64,000 nt of DNA. Origin: Sphingomonas sp. Its GTDB lineage: Bacteria > Pseudomonadota > Alphaproteobacteria > Sphingomonadales > Sphingomonadaceae. The stretch spans positions 1-64,000 of the forward strand of contig NZ_JAHBZJ010000011.1 in the NCBI RefSeq assembly GCF_019635455.1, in the 5' to 3' direction. The translations under genes and the position numbers were made by a program. The notes below the pieces were generated by a model. It ran no database searches. It saw only the letters and a program-made list of their open reading frames with translations, and had not been told where the DNA came from. This document shows positions 52,731 through 60,741 of this stretch, in pieces; positions within the stretch are counted from its first letter, which is position 1, and each line of letters starts with the position of its first letter.

Positions 52731-52871
52731 CCCGAATCCTCCCCGGCACGGGGAGGGGGACAGCCGCCGAAGGCGGTGGTGGAGGGGGCCTTCCACCAGC
52801 GACACCGTGCGAGGAGGGCCCCTTCCACCATGCTTCGCATGGTCCCTCTCCCCGTGCCGGGGAGGATCGGG
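52731..52871. repeat. Long inverted repeat (sphingomonad REP/MITE-like element)
   Basis: A left arm CCCGAATCCTCCCCGGCACG continues as GGGAGGGGG, and the right arm (52844-52871) is its near-perfect reverse complement with a one-base indel and one mismatch. Inside are smaller repeats, including CCATGCTTCGCATGG (52827-52841). The element lies between the two carboxynorspermidine genes with no coding content. Similar GC-rich repeats are common in Sphingomonas genomes; an RNA form would fold into one long hairpin. Confidence 0.8.
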
Positions 52872-52879
52872 AGTCTGCC

Positions 52880-54079
52880 ATGACCGAAATCCGCGCCGCA
52901 CCACCTGTCATGTCCACCAAGGCCGGCGAACCGGGCGCCTTCACCCGGTTCGATCTGGCGCGCGTGCCGTCGCCCTGCTTCGTCGTCGATGCGGCGGCGG
53001 TCGAGCGGAACCTGCGGACGATCGCCGACATTCGCGACCGGGCGGGGGTCAGGATCCTGCTGGCGCTCAAGGCATTTTCGATGTGGTCGCTCGGCGATCT
53101 GGTCGGTCGCTATCTCGACGGCGTCGCCACCTCCGGCCTGTGGGAGGCGAAGCTGGCGGCCGACCATTATCATGGCGAAATCGCGACCTATTGCGCGGGG
53201 TACAAGGCGGCGGACATGGCCGAAATCTGCCGCCTGTCCGATCACGTCATCTTCAATACCCCGTCGCAGCATGCGGCGATGCGCGGCGAACTCGCCGCTG
53301 CCCGCGCGCGGGGGGAGCGGTTCGACGTCGGCTTGCGCCTCAACCCGATGCATGCGGAGGGGGAGGTTCAGAAATACGACCCCGCTCAGCCGCATTCGCG
53401 CCTCGGCTTTCCCGCCGACCAGCTGCGCCCGGAACATCTCGACGGGGTCGATGGCCTGCACGTCCATTCGCTGTGCGAACAGGATTTTCCTCCGCTCCGC
53501 CGCACCTGGGAGGCGCTGAAGCCCCGTATTGCGCCATATTTCGACCGGCTGAAATGGATCAATTTCGGTGGCGGACATCACCTCACCCGCGCCGATTATC
53601 AGCGCGACGATCTGGTCGAGTTCCTGAAACAGGTCCGCGCGGAAACCGGGCTTGAGGTGATCCTCGAGCCGGGCGAAGCCATCGCGCTCGATACCGGCAT
53701 CCTGGTCGGCGAGTTCGTCGATCTGTTCGACAACGGCATGGCCGTAGGCGTCGTCGATATCTCCGCCACCTGCCACATGCCCGACGTGATCGAGGCGCCC
53801 TATCGCCCGGCGATGCTCGGCGAAGGCGGTGACGTCCTCGTCCGCCTCGGCGGCCCGTCCTGCCTCGCCGGCGACATCCTCGGCGACTATGCCTTCGCGT
53901 CGCTCCCGCAACCCGGCCAACGCTTCGCGTTCCTCGACCAGGCGCATTATTCGATGGTCAAGACCACGACCTTCAACGGCGTGCCGCTGCCCAGCATCGC
54001 TTTGTGGGACAGCCGCAGCGACGACCTGCGCGTCGTCAAGTCGTTCGGCTATGCGGATTTCGAGGGACGGTTGTCGTAG
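52880..54079 (+). CDS. nspC: Carboxynorspermidine decarboxylase
   Basis: 399 aa, fold type III PLP enzyme. PLP Lys64 in LALKAFSMWS, HVHSLCEQDF, NFGGGHHLTRADY, EPGEAI, and the second active-site segment SATCHMPDVIEAPYRP are typical of NspC. It decarboxylates carboxy(nor)spermidine to spermidine or norspermidine. With the upstream dehydrogenase it forms the alternative polyamine pathway. GGGAG lies near the ATG at the edge of the repeat. Confidence 0.94.
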   Translation: MTEIRAAPPVMSTKAGEPGAFTRFDLARVPSPCFVVDAAAVERNLRTIADIRDRAGVRILLALKAFSMWSLGDLVGRYLDGVATSGLWEAKLAADHYHGEIATYCAGYKAADMAEICRLSDHVIFNTPSQHAAMRGELAAARARGERFDVGLRLNPMHAEGEVQKYDPAQPHSRLGFPADQLRPEHLDGVDGLHVHSLCEQDFPPLRRTWEALKPRIAPYFDRLKWINFGGGHHLTRADYQRDDLVEFLKQVRAETGLEVILEPGEAIALDTGILVGEFVDLFDNGMAVGVVDISATCHMPDVIEAPYRPAMLGEGGDVLVRLGGPSCLAGDILGDYAFASLPQPGQRFAFLDQAHYSMVKTTTFNGVPLPSIALWDSRSDDLRVVKSFGYADFEGRLS

Positions 54080-54168
54080 GGGGGCGGGATTGTGCGCTGT
54101 GCTGCTAAAACGGGCGTTCGTCTCACCACTCTGTAGCGAACTTGAGAAAGCGCGCGTAAATCGAAGCG

Positions 54169-54570
54169 ATGCTTTCTGACCTCCTCCGATCGCTTCCCTA
54201 CCTTGTGCATACGAATCGCGAACTCGGGCTAATGTTGTGTGGCATCAAGCCAATGGCCATGTTCAGCGATATCGCCGGGAATGAGCCTGACTGTGTGCTC
54301 CGCTATCATCGGATGTTTAGCCGCCATGTTGCGGTCGGTCGGATCAACCGACGCATCATAGACACGCCGATGCCAAAAAGGCCCGATTGGCTATCGCGCC
54401 GGGTTTTCTACACGCTACCGGGCGAAGACTGGCGCGTGGATGCGATGCTCGAGTTGATTGAGAATTACGGCAGTTGGACCAATGAATATGAACGACGCTT
54501 CGGAAGTCTGCTTGGTTACGAAGATTGGCAGAACGATATCTGGTTGGAGCGCTTTCCGGTCCAAACTTGA
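54169..54570 (+). CDS. Unknown small protein (133 aa)
   Basis: Coherent 133-aa protein, MLSDLLRSLPYLVHTNRELG to the acidic-aromatic EYERRFGSLLGYEDWQND end. No signal peptide or membrane span; rich in Arg and aromatic residues. Base composition is clearly lower in GC than flanking genes, suggesting transfer. No ribosome site is obvious. No named family recognised; possible accessory or defence-related protein, but nothing shows it. Confidence 0.6.
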   Translation: MLSDLLRSLPYLVHTNRELGLMLCGIKPMAMFSDIAGNEPDCVLRYHRMFSRHVAVGRINRRIIDTPMPKRPDWLSRRVFYTLPGEDWRVDAMLELIENYGSWTNEYERRFGSLLGYEDWQNDIWLERFPVQT

Positions 54571-54985
54571 CGGCAGGCATCCATGCAAAAGTCGACAGTG
54601 CCGCTTGTATCGATCTCAGTTCCAAGCGGTCGGAGCGGACCGGGAAACGCGCACACTCAAGCCTCGGCTAATTCATCTGCTTCATGCTGATCCATGTCGT
54701 ACTGCTCTCCTCGACCCGATCTTGCTGACGCACTGAACCCCACGACTTCGCGTGGCGCGCCGGTGTCGCCTCGCGGTCGCGTAGCCGTCGCGTCGGTGTC
54801 GCGCGATTGTTGCGCCGGTGTCGCCCGTCTGTCGCTCAGGTGTCGCGTCGGTGTCGCGCACCCGTCGCCTCACAGTCTCAAACCCGTCGCTTCGCGGTCG
54901 CCTCCGCCGCAAACCCCGCGATCGGATCAAGTTGGTCAAACGGCGCACACTTGCGGCGCTGCCCCAACTCGCCGATAGCGCCGCC
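54571..54985. other. Gene-free stretch with GGTGTCGC repeats
   Basis: About 415 bases. The left part has mixed composition and no recognisable gene. The right part (54762-54857) holds five copies of GGTGTCGC in about 95 bases at irregular spacing (33, 22, 22 and 11 bases start to start), together with related GTCGC units. No ribosome site or family-like reading is found. It directly precedes the ABC-F gene and could belong to its leader. Confidence 0.5.
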
Positions 54986-56851
54986 ATGCTGAACTTGTCC
55001 GGAATCACCGTCCGCCTTGGCGGCCGCACGATCATCGATCAGGCCTCGGCTGCGTTGCCGCCAAAGGGGCGGATCGGGCTGGTCGGGCGCAACGGCGCGG
55101 GGAAATCGACGCTCGTCAAGGTGATCGCCGGCCAGATCGATCCCGACGAGGGCTCGGCGGATATGCCGAAGGGCGCCCGCATCGGCTATGTCGCGCAGGA
55201 GGCGCCGGCGGGAAAGGCCACGCCGTTCGACACCGTGCTCGCCGCCGACACCGAACGCGCCGCGCTGATGGCGGAGGCGGAGGGGCTGGAAGATCCCGAC
55301 CGGCTGGGCGAGATCCACGAGCGGCTGGGGGCGATCGACGCCTATACCGCACCGTCGCGGGCCTCGCGCATCCTGGTCGGCCTGGGTTTTGACGAGGACG
55401 CGCAGCACCGCCCGCTCGACAGTTTTTCGGGCGGCTGGCGGATGCGCGTCGCGCTGGCGGCGCTGCTGTTTTCGCAGCCCGATCTGCTGCTGCTGGACGA
55501 GCCGTCCAACCACCTCGATCTGGAAGCGGTGTTGTGGCTTGAGGATTTCCTGAAATCCTATCCCGCGACGATCGTCATCGTCAGCCATGAGCGCGACTTC
55601 CTGAACAATGTGGTCGACCACATCCTGCACCTCGAGCGGGGCAAGCTGACGCTGTATCCCGGCGGCTATGACCAGTTCGAGCGGCAGCGCGCCGAGCGGC
55701 AGGCGCAACAGGCGGCGGCGCGCGAGAAGCAGCTGGCCGAGCGCGCCAAGCTCGCCGACTATGTCGCCCGCAACTCCGCCCGCGCCTCGACCGCCAAACA
55801 GGCGCAGTCGCGGGCAAAGGCGCTGGCACGGATGCAGCCGATCGCCGCCGTGGTGGACGATCCCAGCCTGTCGTTCGGCTTTCCCGATCCCGATCAGCTG
55901 CGGCCCCCGCTGATTACGCTCGACCAGGCGAGCGTCGGTTATGACGGCACCCCGATCCTCTCGCGCCTCAATTTGCGGATCGATCCCGACGATCGCATCG
56001 CGCTGCTGGGCCGCAACGGCAACGGCAAGACGACGCTGGCGCGCCTGCTCGCGGCCCAGCTGACGCCGATCGACGGGGACAAGGCCGCGTCCGGCCGGAT
56101 GCGTGTCGGCTATTTCACGCAATATCAGGTCGAGGAACTGCGCAGCGACGAAACCCCTTATGACCATATGGCGCGGTTGATGGAGGGAGAGAAGCCGGCG
56201 GCGATCCGCGGGCAGCTGGGTCGGTTCGGCTTTCCGGGCGACAAGGCGTTGACAGAGGTGGGGAAGCTGTCGGGCGGCGAGCGGGCGCGGCTGGCACTGG
56301 CGCTCATCACCCGGGACGCGCCGCACCTGCTGATCCTGGACGAGCCGACCAACCATCTCGACGTCGATGCGCGCGAGGCGCTGATCCAGGCGCTTGCCGC
56401 CTATACCGGCGCGGTGGTGATCGTCAGCCACGACCGCCACATGATCGAGATGACCGCCGACCGGCTGGTCCTGGTCGATGCCGGCACCGCGCGGCCGTTC
56501 GACGGCAATCTGGACGATTATATCGCCTTCGTGCTGGCCAGGGAGCCGAAGGCGGAGGGTGCGAAGGGCGTCAACCGCAAGGACGCCCGGCGCGAGGCGG
56601 CGGAGGCGCGTGAGAAGGGCAACGCGCTGCGCAAGTCCGCGCGCGCGGCCGAAAGCGACCTGGCGAAGCTGGGCGAGCGGCTGTCCGCCATCGATCGCGC
56701 GATGTTCGATCCCGACACCGCCGCGCCGGATCTGGCCAGGCTGACGATGACCGATCTGATGAAGCTGCGCGACGGCGTTGCGAAGAAGATCGAGGCGGCG
56801 GAGGCGGCGTGGATGGCGGCGCAGGAAGCGCTGGAGGCGATCGCGGCGTGA
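54986..56851 (+). CDS. ABC-F family ATPase
   Basis: 621 aa with two ABC domains and no membrane spans. Walker A GRNGAGKST and GRNGNGKTT, signatures FSGGWRMRV and LSGGERARLAL, Walker B LLLLDEPSNHLDLE and LLILDEPTNHLDVD, an Arg/Gln-rich interdomain linker (P-site tRNA interaction motif region), and a C-terminal coiled coil. Uup/YheS-like ABC-F proteins bind the ribosome E site. The start MLNLSGITVRLGG is the usual family start; upstream codons are non-family. Confidence 0.92.
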   Translation: MLNLSGITVRLGGRTIIDQASAALPPKGRIGLVGRNGAGKSTLVKVIAGQIDPDEGSADMPKGARIGYVAQEAPAGKATPFDTVLAADTERAALMAEAEGLEDPDRLGEIHERLGAIDAYTAPSRASRILVGLGFDEDAQHRPLDSFSGGWRMRVALAALLFSQPDLLLLDEPSNHLDLEAVLWLEDFLKSYPATIVIVSHERDFLNNVVDHILHLERGKLTLYPGGYDQFERQRAERQAQQAAAREKQLAERAKLADYVARNSARASTAKQAQSRAKALARMQPIAAVVDDPSLSFGFPDPDQLRPPLITLDQASVGYDGTPILSRLNLRIDPDDRIALLGRNGNGKTTLARLLAAQLTPIDGDKAASGRMRVGYFTQYQVEELRSDETPYDHMARLMEGEKPAAIRGQLGRFGFPGDKALTEVGKLSGGERARLALALITRDAPHLLILDEPTNHLDVDAREALIQALAAYTGAVVIVSHDRHMIEMTADRLVLVDAGTARPFDGNLDDYIAFVLAREPKAEGAKGVNRKDARREAAEAREKGNALRKSARAAESDLAKLGERLSAIDRAMFDPDTAAPDLARLTMTDLMKLRDGVAKKIEAAEAAWMAAQEALEAIAA

Positions 56852-56888
56852 TGCCGCCGCGCGGTGCGTACCGGCGACGGGATGCGGC

Positions 56889-57779
56889 ATGACGATCGCC
56901 GTCGTCCACCATCCGCTCTATGTCGCGCCGGCGCCCGCGCGCAGCCAGTATCAATGGAACAAGAACGGTCTGGTCCGCGATCTGCTGCGCAAGAGCGGTG
57001 CCGCGCTCGACTGGCACGAACCCGAACCGATGCCGCGTAGCTGGATCGAGGCGGTACACGATCCCGAATATGTGGCAGAGGTTGTCGAAACCCGCGTTCC
57101 GCGCGAAAAGGAGCGGCGGATCGGGTTTCCGGTCACCGCTGCGGTCGCGGCGCGGGCGATGGTGGTGCCGGGCGGCACCTATGCCGCGGCGAAGCTCGCC
57201 CAGGCCCATGGCTTTGCCGCCAACACCGCCGGGGGCAGCCACCATGCGCTGCATTCGACCGGCGCGGGCTATTGCATCTTCAACGATCTCGCGATCGCGG
57301 CGCACCGGCTGGCGGAAGAGGGCGAGCGGGTGCTGATCGTCGATTGCGACGTGCATCAGGGCGACGGCACCGCGGCGCTCACCGCCGGGCGGACCCGGAT
57401 CGCCACCTATTCGATCCATGCGGAGCGCAACTTCCCGGTTCGCAAGGCCCGCTCGACGCTCGACGTCGCGCTTCCCGACGGTACCGACGACGCGGCCTAT
57501 ATGGATGCGCTTTCGACCAGCCTGCCGGGCCTGATCGATCGGTTCGATCCCACGCTGATCCTGTATCAGGCGGGGGTCGATCCATGGGAGGGCGACCGGC
57601 TGGGCCGGCTGGCGCTCAGCCGCGAGGGGCTGGTCGTGCGGGACCGATGGATCGCCACGCTGGCCCGCACCCATGGCCTGCCGCTCGCCAGCGCATTGGG
57701 TGGCGGCTACGGAGTCGATGCGCTGGAGGTGTCAGCGCGGCACGTCGCCTCGATCCTCGCGCTCGGTGGCGGGGAATGA
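56889..57779 (+). CDS. HDAC-like deacetylase (histone deacetylase family)
   Basis: 296 aa. Arginase-deacetylase fold: HHPLYVAPAP, GGSHHALHSTGAGYCIFND (His dyad), IVDCDVHQGDGTA (zinc Asp/His), YQAGVDPWEGDRLG (zinc Asp) and SALGGGYG. Resembles the class IV-like bacterial group. Removes acyl groups from proteins or small amines such as acetylpolyamines; the polyamine genes 3 kb upstream make the latter possible but not shown. Its last 48 bases overlap the convergent next gene. Confidence 0.88.
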   Translation: MTIAVVHHPLYVAPAPARSQYQWNKNGLVRDLLRKSGAALDWHEPEPMPRSWIEAVHDPEYVAEVVETRVPREKERRIGFPVTAAVAARAMVVPGGTYAAAKLAQAHGFAANTAGGSHHALHSTGAGYCIFNDLAIAAHRLAEEGERVLIVDCDVHQGDGTAALTAGRTRIATYSIHAERNFPVRKARSTLDVALPDGTDDAAYMDALSTSLPGLIDRFDPTLILYQAGVDPWEGDRLGRLALSREGLVVRDRWIATLARTHGLPLASALGGGYGVDALEVSARHVASILALGGGE

Positions 57780-59849
57780 GCGTTCGGGCGGGGTGCGCGC
57801 GGCGCGTCGCCCCCGGCTGCCATACCACAGGTTGAACACGAACCAGCCGCCCAGCAATGTCGCGAGCGCGCCCAGCACCCACAGATATTGCGGCGATTGA
57901 TTGACCGTCGTGATCTTCGTGAGCAGCAGCAGTTCGGCAAAGCCCTTTGGCAGCGTCATGACGCTGACCAGCGTCAGCACGAACAACAGCCAGTTGGTGC
58001 GCTGCGCCGCATAGGTGGCCTTCAGCGCCGACACGTCCTCGACCAGCGATTCCATGCGATCGACATTGGCGTGCGCGCGCTCGAACCGGGCGTTGGTCCC
58101 CATCGCATCCTGGATCGCGGTCAGCGCGCCGCGCTCCTTGGCATAGCGAAAGATGTTGCCCGACCGCTGGATCGATGACCAGCGGAACAGCTCGAACCGG
58201 CATGACAGGTTGCGCTCCAGGATATGGACGCCGCTCCCGCCCAGCTTGCGCGCGCCGTCGAGCACGCGCAGCACGCTGAGCAGGGGGACCGCGCGATACC
58301 GGCTGGCCGTCGGGGCCGCGCGCCGCAGCCATTGCCCCGGCGATCGGGACGGACCATCGGCATAGACCATGTGATCGACCTGATTCTCGATATCATCGAC
58401 GATCAGTTCGTCGTGCAACGCCACCATGAACATCAGCAGCAGATAGGGGCAGGTGCCGATTTCCGGCCGGGCCTGCTGATAGGAACGCCAGCTCTTCGCC
58501 ACTTCGAGCACGAAACGCGGATGGACATAGTGCGAGGATTCGACCGAGAAATAGGCTGGCCGGGTGGAATCGAAGATTTCCGATTCGTCCTGCCACGGAA
58601 AGTCCGGAACCCCCTGTGCCAGCCCGGCAAAGGCGAGCGCGCTGCGATCGTACAGCTGCGTCGGCGCGGCACCGTCGGTCGGGGCGGCGCGACAGATGTC
58701 GGGATCGGCATGCGGTCGCCGCGCCCCGGGCGGGGGCGGCACGCCATGCGCGCGCGACCAGTCGGCGTCCATCCCGGCAATGTCGGGCTTGGCCGGCGGC
58801 GTGTGTCCTGGCCGGGTCTCCGGCTCGGGCCGCGCCCTCGGGTCGTACAGGCAATGGGTGAGTTCGCTGACCCGCAGCAGCACATCGGATTCGAGCGCGA
58901 CGCACAGCCGCCTGAGGCTGTGGCGGGACAGCGGCTCGCGTGCCAGCGGGCGTCCGGTGGCGGCGTCCAGCGGCAGGATGTCGTAGCGGGAGAGGATCGC
59001 CGAAACGCCGTTCGCGCGGCCCGCCCGCGCCTCCTCGATCAGCGTGTCCAGCCGTCGGTCGGCCAGATCGATCAGCGAACAGACGGGCATCGCGCCCGAA
59101 TCGATCGCCGCGATCGCCGGTTCGGCGGCCGCATGTACAAAGCCGAGATAGCCGGCCTCGCCCGCCCGCCGGTTGCGGTCCATCACCAGTTGCTGGAACT
59201 GGAGCACCGCATATTCGTCGATCGGGGCGGGCAGGGACGCGCTCGCCGGCTCGGTCAGGTCGCTGCCCTTGCGCGCGGGATGGGCCGGACCTGCGACCGC
59301 GTCGGGGTCGGGCCATGCGACCTCCTGCGTCTCCGCCGCCTCCATCGCGTCCTGCGTCAGCGTGATCAGGTAGAAGATGCGACCGCTCTCGAACACGCAG
59401 AACGTGTCGCGCATCCGGAACGGCAACAGCCGCTCGCCCGGCACGTACAGGCGGGTCGTCAGGCTTTCATATTCATAGGTCCAGCTTTCGGGCCGCACCA
59501 CCCACACCCGACGGCTGGCCGCGTCCGGCTCTGCGGCGGAGGCGGCGAACAGCAACGGGCGGCCATTGGTGCCGGGCGATCCGGTCGTCACATCGTCCAG
59601 AAACGATCGTACCGGATCGATCAGCCGCTGGTACAGCGGCGCGTCGGTCGTCTTCAGCCCGTCCAGCGCCTCGCTGATCTGGCGCAGGCGAAAGCCGGCG
59701 CGATGTGCGTCCTCGCGCACGAACGACCGGCTTCCCGCACCGTCGGTCCGCCAATTGCCGAAATGCAGTTCAAAGGCATAGGTGAACGAGGTTTCGGTGA
59801 GGCCGGTAAAGATCGGCGCTTCGTTACAGGGACGGGTGCCGCCGCTCAT
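57732..59849 (-). CDS. Unknown 705-aa protein with two C-terminal membrane spans
   Basis: 705 aa. A large soluble N-terminal part with no family I recognise (segments such as SFTYAFELHFGNWR, VWVVRPESWTYEYESL, FYLITLTQDAMEAAE), a Pro/Arg-rich middle, a helical stretch (FERAHANVDRMESLVEDVSALK) and two spans near the end (LLFVLTLVSVMTLPKGFAEL and YLWVLGALATLLGGWFVFNLW). The ending recalls CorA-like topology, but no GMN motif is present. Its ATG overlaps the upstream GNAT stop (ATGA). Function unknown. Confidence 0.8.
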   Translation of the reverse strand: MSGGTRPCNEAPIFTGLTETSFTYAFELHFGNWRTDGAGSRSFVREDAHRAGFRLRQISEALDGLKTTDAPLYQRLIDPVRSFLDDVTTGSPGTNGRPLLFAASAAEPDAASRRVWVVRPESWTYEYESLTTRLYVPGERLLPFRMRDTFCVFESGRIFYLITLTQDAMEAAETQEVAWPDPDAVAGPAHPARKGSDLTEPASASLPAPIDEYAVLQFQQLVMDRNRRAGEAGYLGFVHAAAEPAIAAIDSGAMPVCSLIDLADRRLDTLIEEARAGRANGVSAILSRYDILPLDAATGRPLAREPLSRHSLRRLCVALESDVLLRVSELTHCLYDPRARPEPETRPGHTPPAKPDIAGMDADWSRAHGVPPPPGARRPHADPDICRAAPTDGAAPTQLYDRSALAFAGLAQGVPDFPWQDESEIFDSTRPAYFSVESSHYVHPRFVLEVAKSWRSYQQARPEIGTCPYLLLMFMVALHDELIVDDIENQVDHMVYADGPSRSPGQWLRRAAPTASRYRAVPLLSVLRVLDGARKLGGSGVHILERNLSCRFELFRWSSIQRSGNIFRYAKERGALTAIQDAMGTNARFERAHANVDRMESLVEDVSALKATYAAQRTNWLLFVLTLVSVMTLPKGFAELLLLTKITTVNQSPQYLWVLGALATLLGGWFVFNLWYGSRGRRAARTPPERSFPATEREDRGDVPR

Positions 59850-60583
59850 GGCGCGACCACCGGCAGCGGGACGACCGGCAGCATGTCCTGCGCGGCGAGC
59901 CACCCGGCCATCGCGCGGGTGTCGCCCGACCGGTCGAGATCGGTGTCGAGCGCATGGGCCAGCTCGTTCAGCAGCGCCAGCACCGTTGCCGCCGGCACCG
60001 CGTCCGGCCCGTCGAAGATCATCAGGTGCAGCCGGTGGGGCGACGTGTCGGGCCGCAGCGGCGGCATGACATAATCGAACTCCACCCATCGCGCACCCAT
60101 GCCCGCCAGCCGCCGTTGCCGCAGCACGGTGGCGGCGCGCTCGTCATCGTCATGTGCGTCCTCCATCCGTTCGGTCTCCGCGAACATCGGCGTGTCGGGT
60201 GCGGCGAACCGGTCGAGCGCCGCGCGCGCCTCCGCGATCAGCCGCTTGCCCAGCCCCCGTCCCCGGCGATCCGGCGCGACCGAGATATAGGTGAGAAGCC
60301 CTGCATTCGCCCGGCGATACAGCTCGATCGTCACCCCGCCGGCGATGCGCCCGTCGCCATCGACCAGCACCAGCACCTCGATCCGCGGCTGGGGCGGGGG
60401 CGGGTAGGGATCGGCATCGAGCAGCCCGCGCCAATAGTCCGGATCCTCGCGAATTTCGGCGTCGGGAAAGGCCGGCGCATAGACCTCGTTGGCATAGCGG
60501 GCGAGCAGGTCGGCCCGGTCCGCCGTATCGAGCGCCGACAGTCGCACCGCCCGCACGTCCATGCTGCACGCCACCGCGCTCAT
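59846..60583 (-). CDS. GNAT family acetyltransferase
   Basis: 245 aa. The acetyl-CoA site is seen in YISVAPDRRGRGLGKRLIAEA (the R/Q-x-x-G-x-G/A loop), preceded by VLVLVDGDGRIAGGVTIELYR. A further 100-residue C-terminal region (MPPLRPDTSPHRLHLMIFDG) is specific to this protein. The start MSAVACSMDV is chosen over the MDV seven codons on; neither has a strong ribosome site. Translationally coupled to the 705-aa membrane protein. Confidence 0.8.
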   Translation of the reverse strand: MSAVACSMDVRAVRLSALDTADRADLLARYANEVYAPAFPDAEIREDPDYWRGLLDADPYPPPPQPRIEVLVLVDGDGRIAGGVTIELYRRANAGLLTYISVAPDRRGRGLGKRLIAEARAALDRFAAPDTPMFAETERMEDAHDDDERAATVLRQRRLAGMGARWVEFDYVMPPLRPDTSPHRLHLMIFDGPDAVPAATVLALLNELAHALDTDLDRSGDTRAMAGWLAAQDMLPVVPLPVVAP

Positions 60584-60741
60584 CCTCGTTCGACGCCCCT
60601 TCGATCCTGCAACGGCGCGCGGCCGCAACACTCGTTCTTCACACCGGAAGCGCTTCGATTGCAACTGTTGGTGCGACGCGCCGCCCCCTGACCGATGCTG
60701 ACGGTTCCCTTGCCGGAACGATCGGCTACCATGTCCGGGCG

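Noticed and set aside
54625..54700. Possible tRNA remnant (GGAGCGGACCGGGAAAC on the plus strand resembles an antisense tRNA 3' half)
   Set aside because: No T-loop consensus, no matching acceptor stem, no anticodon arm could be built.
54762..54857. CRISPR-like array
   Set aside because: The repeat unit is only 8 bases with irregular short spacing and no cas genes are present.
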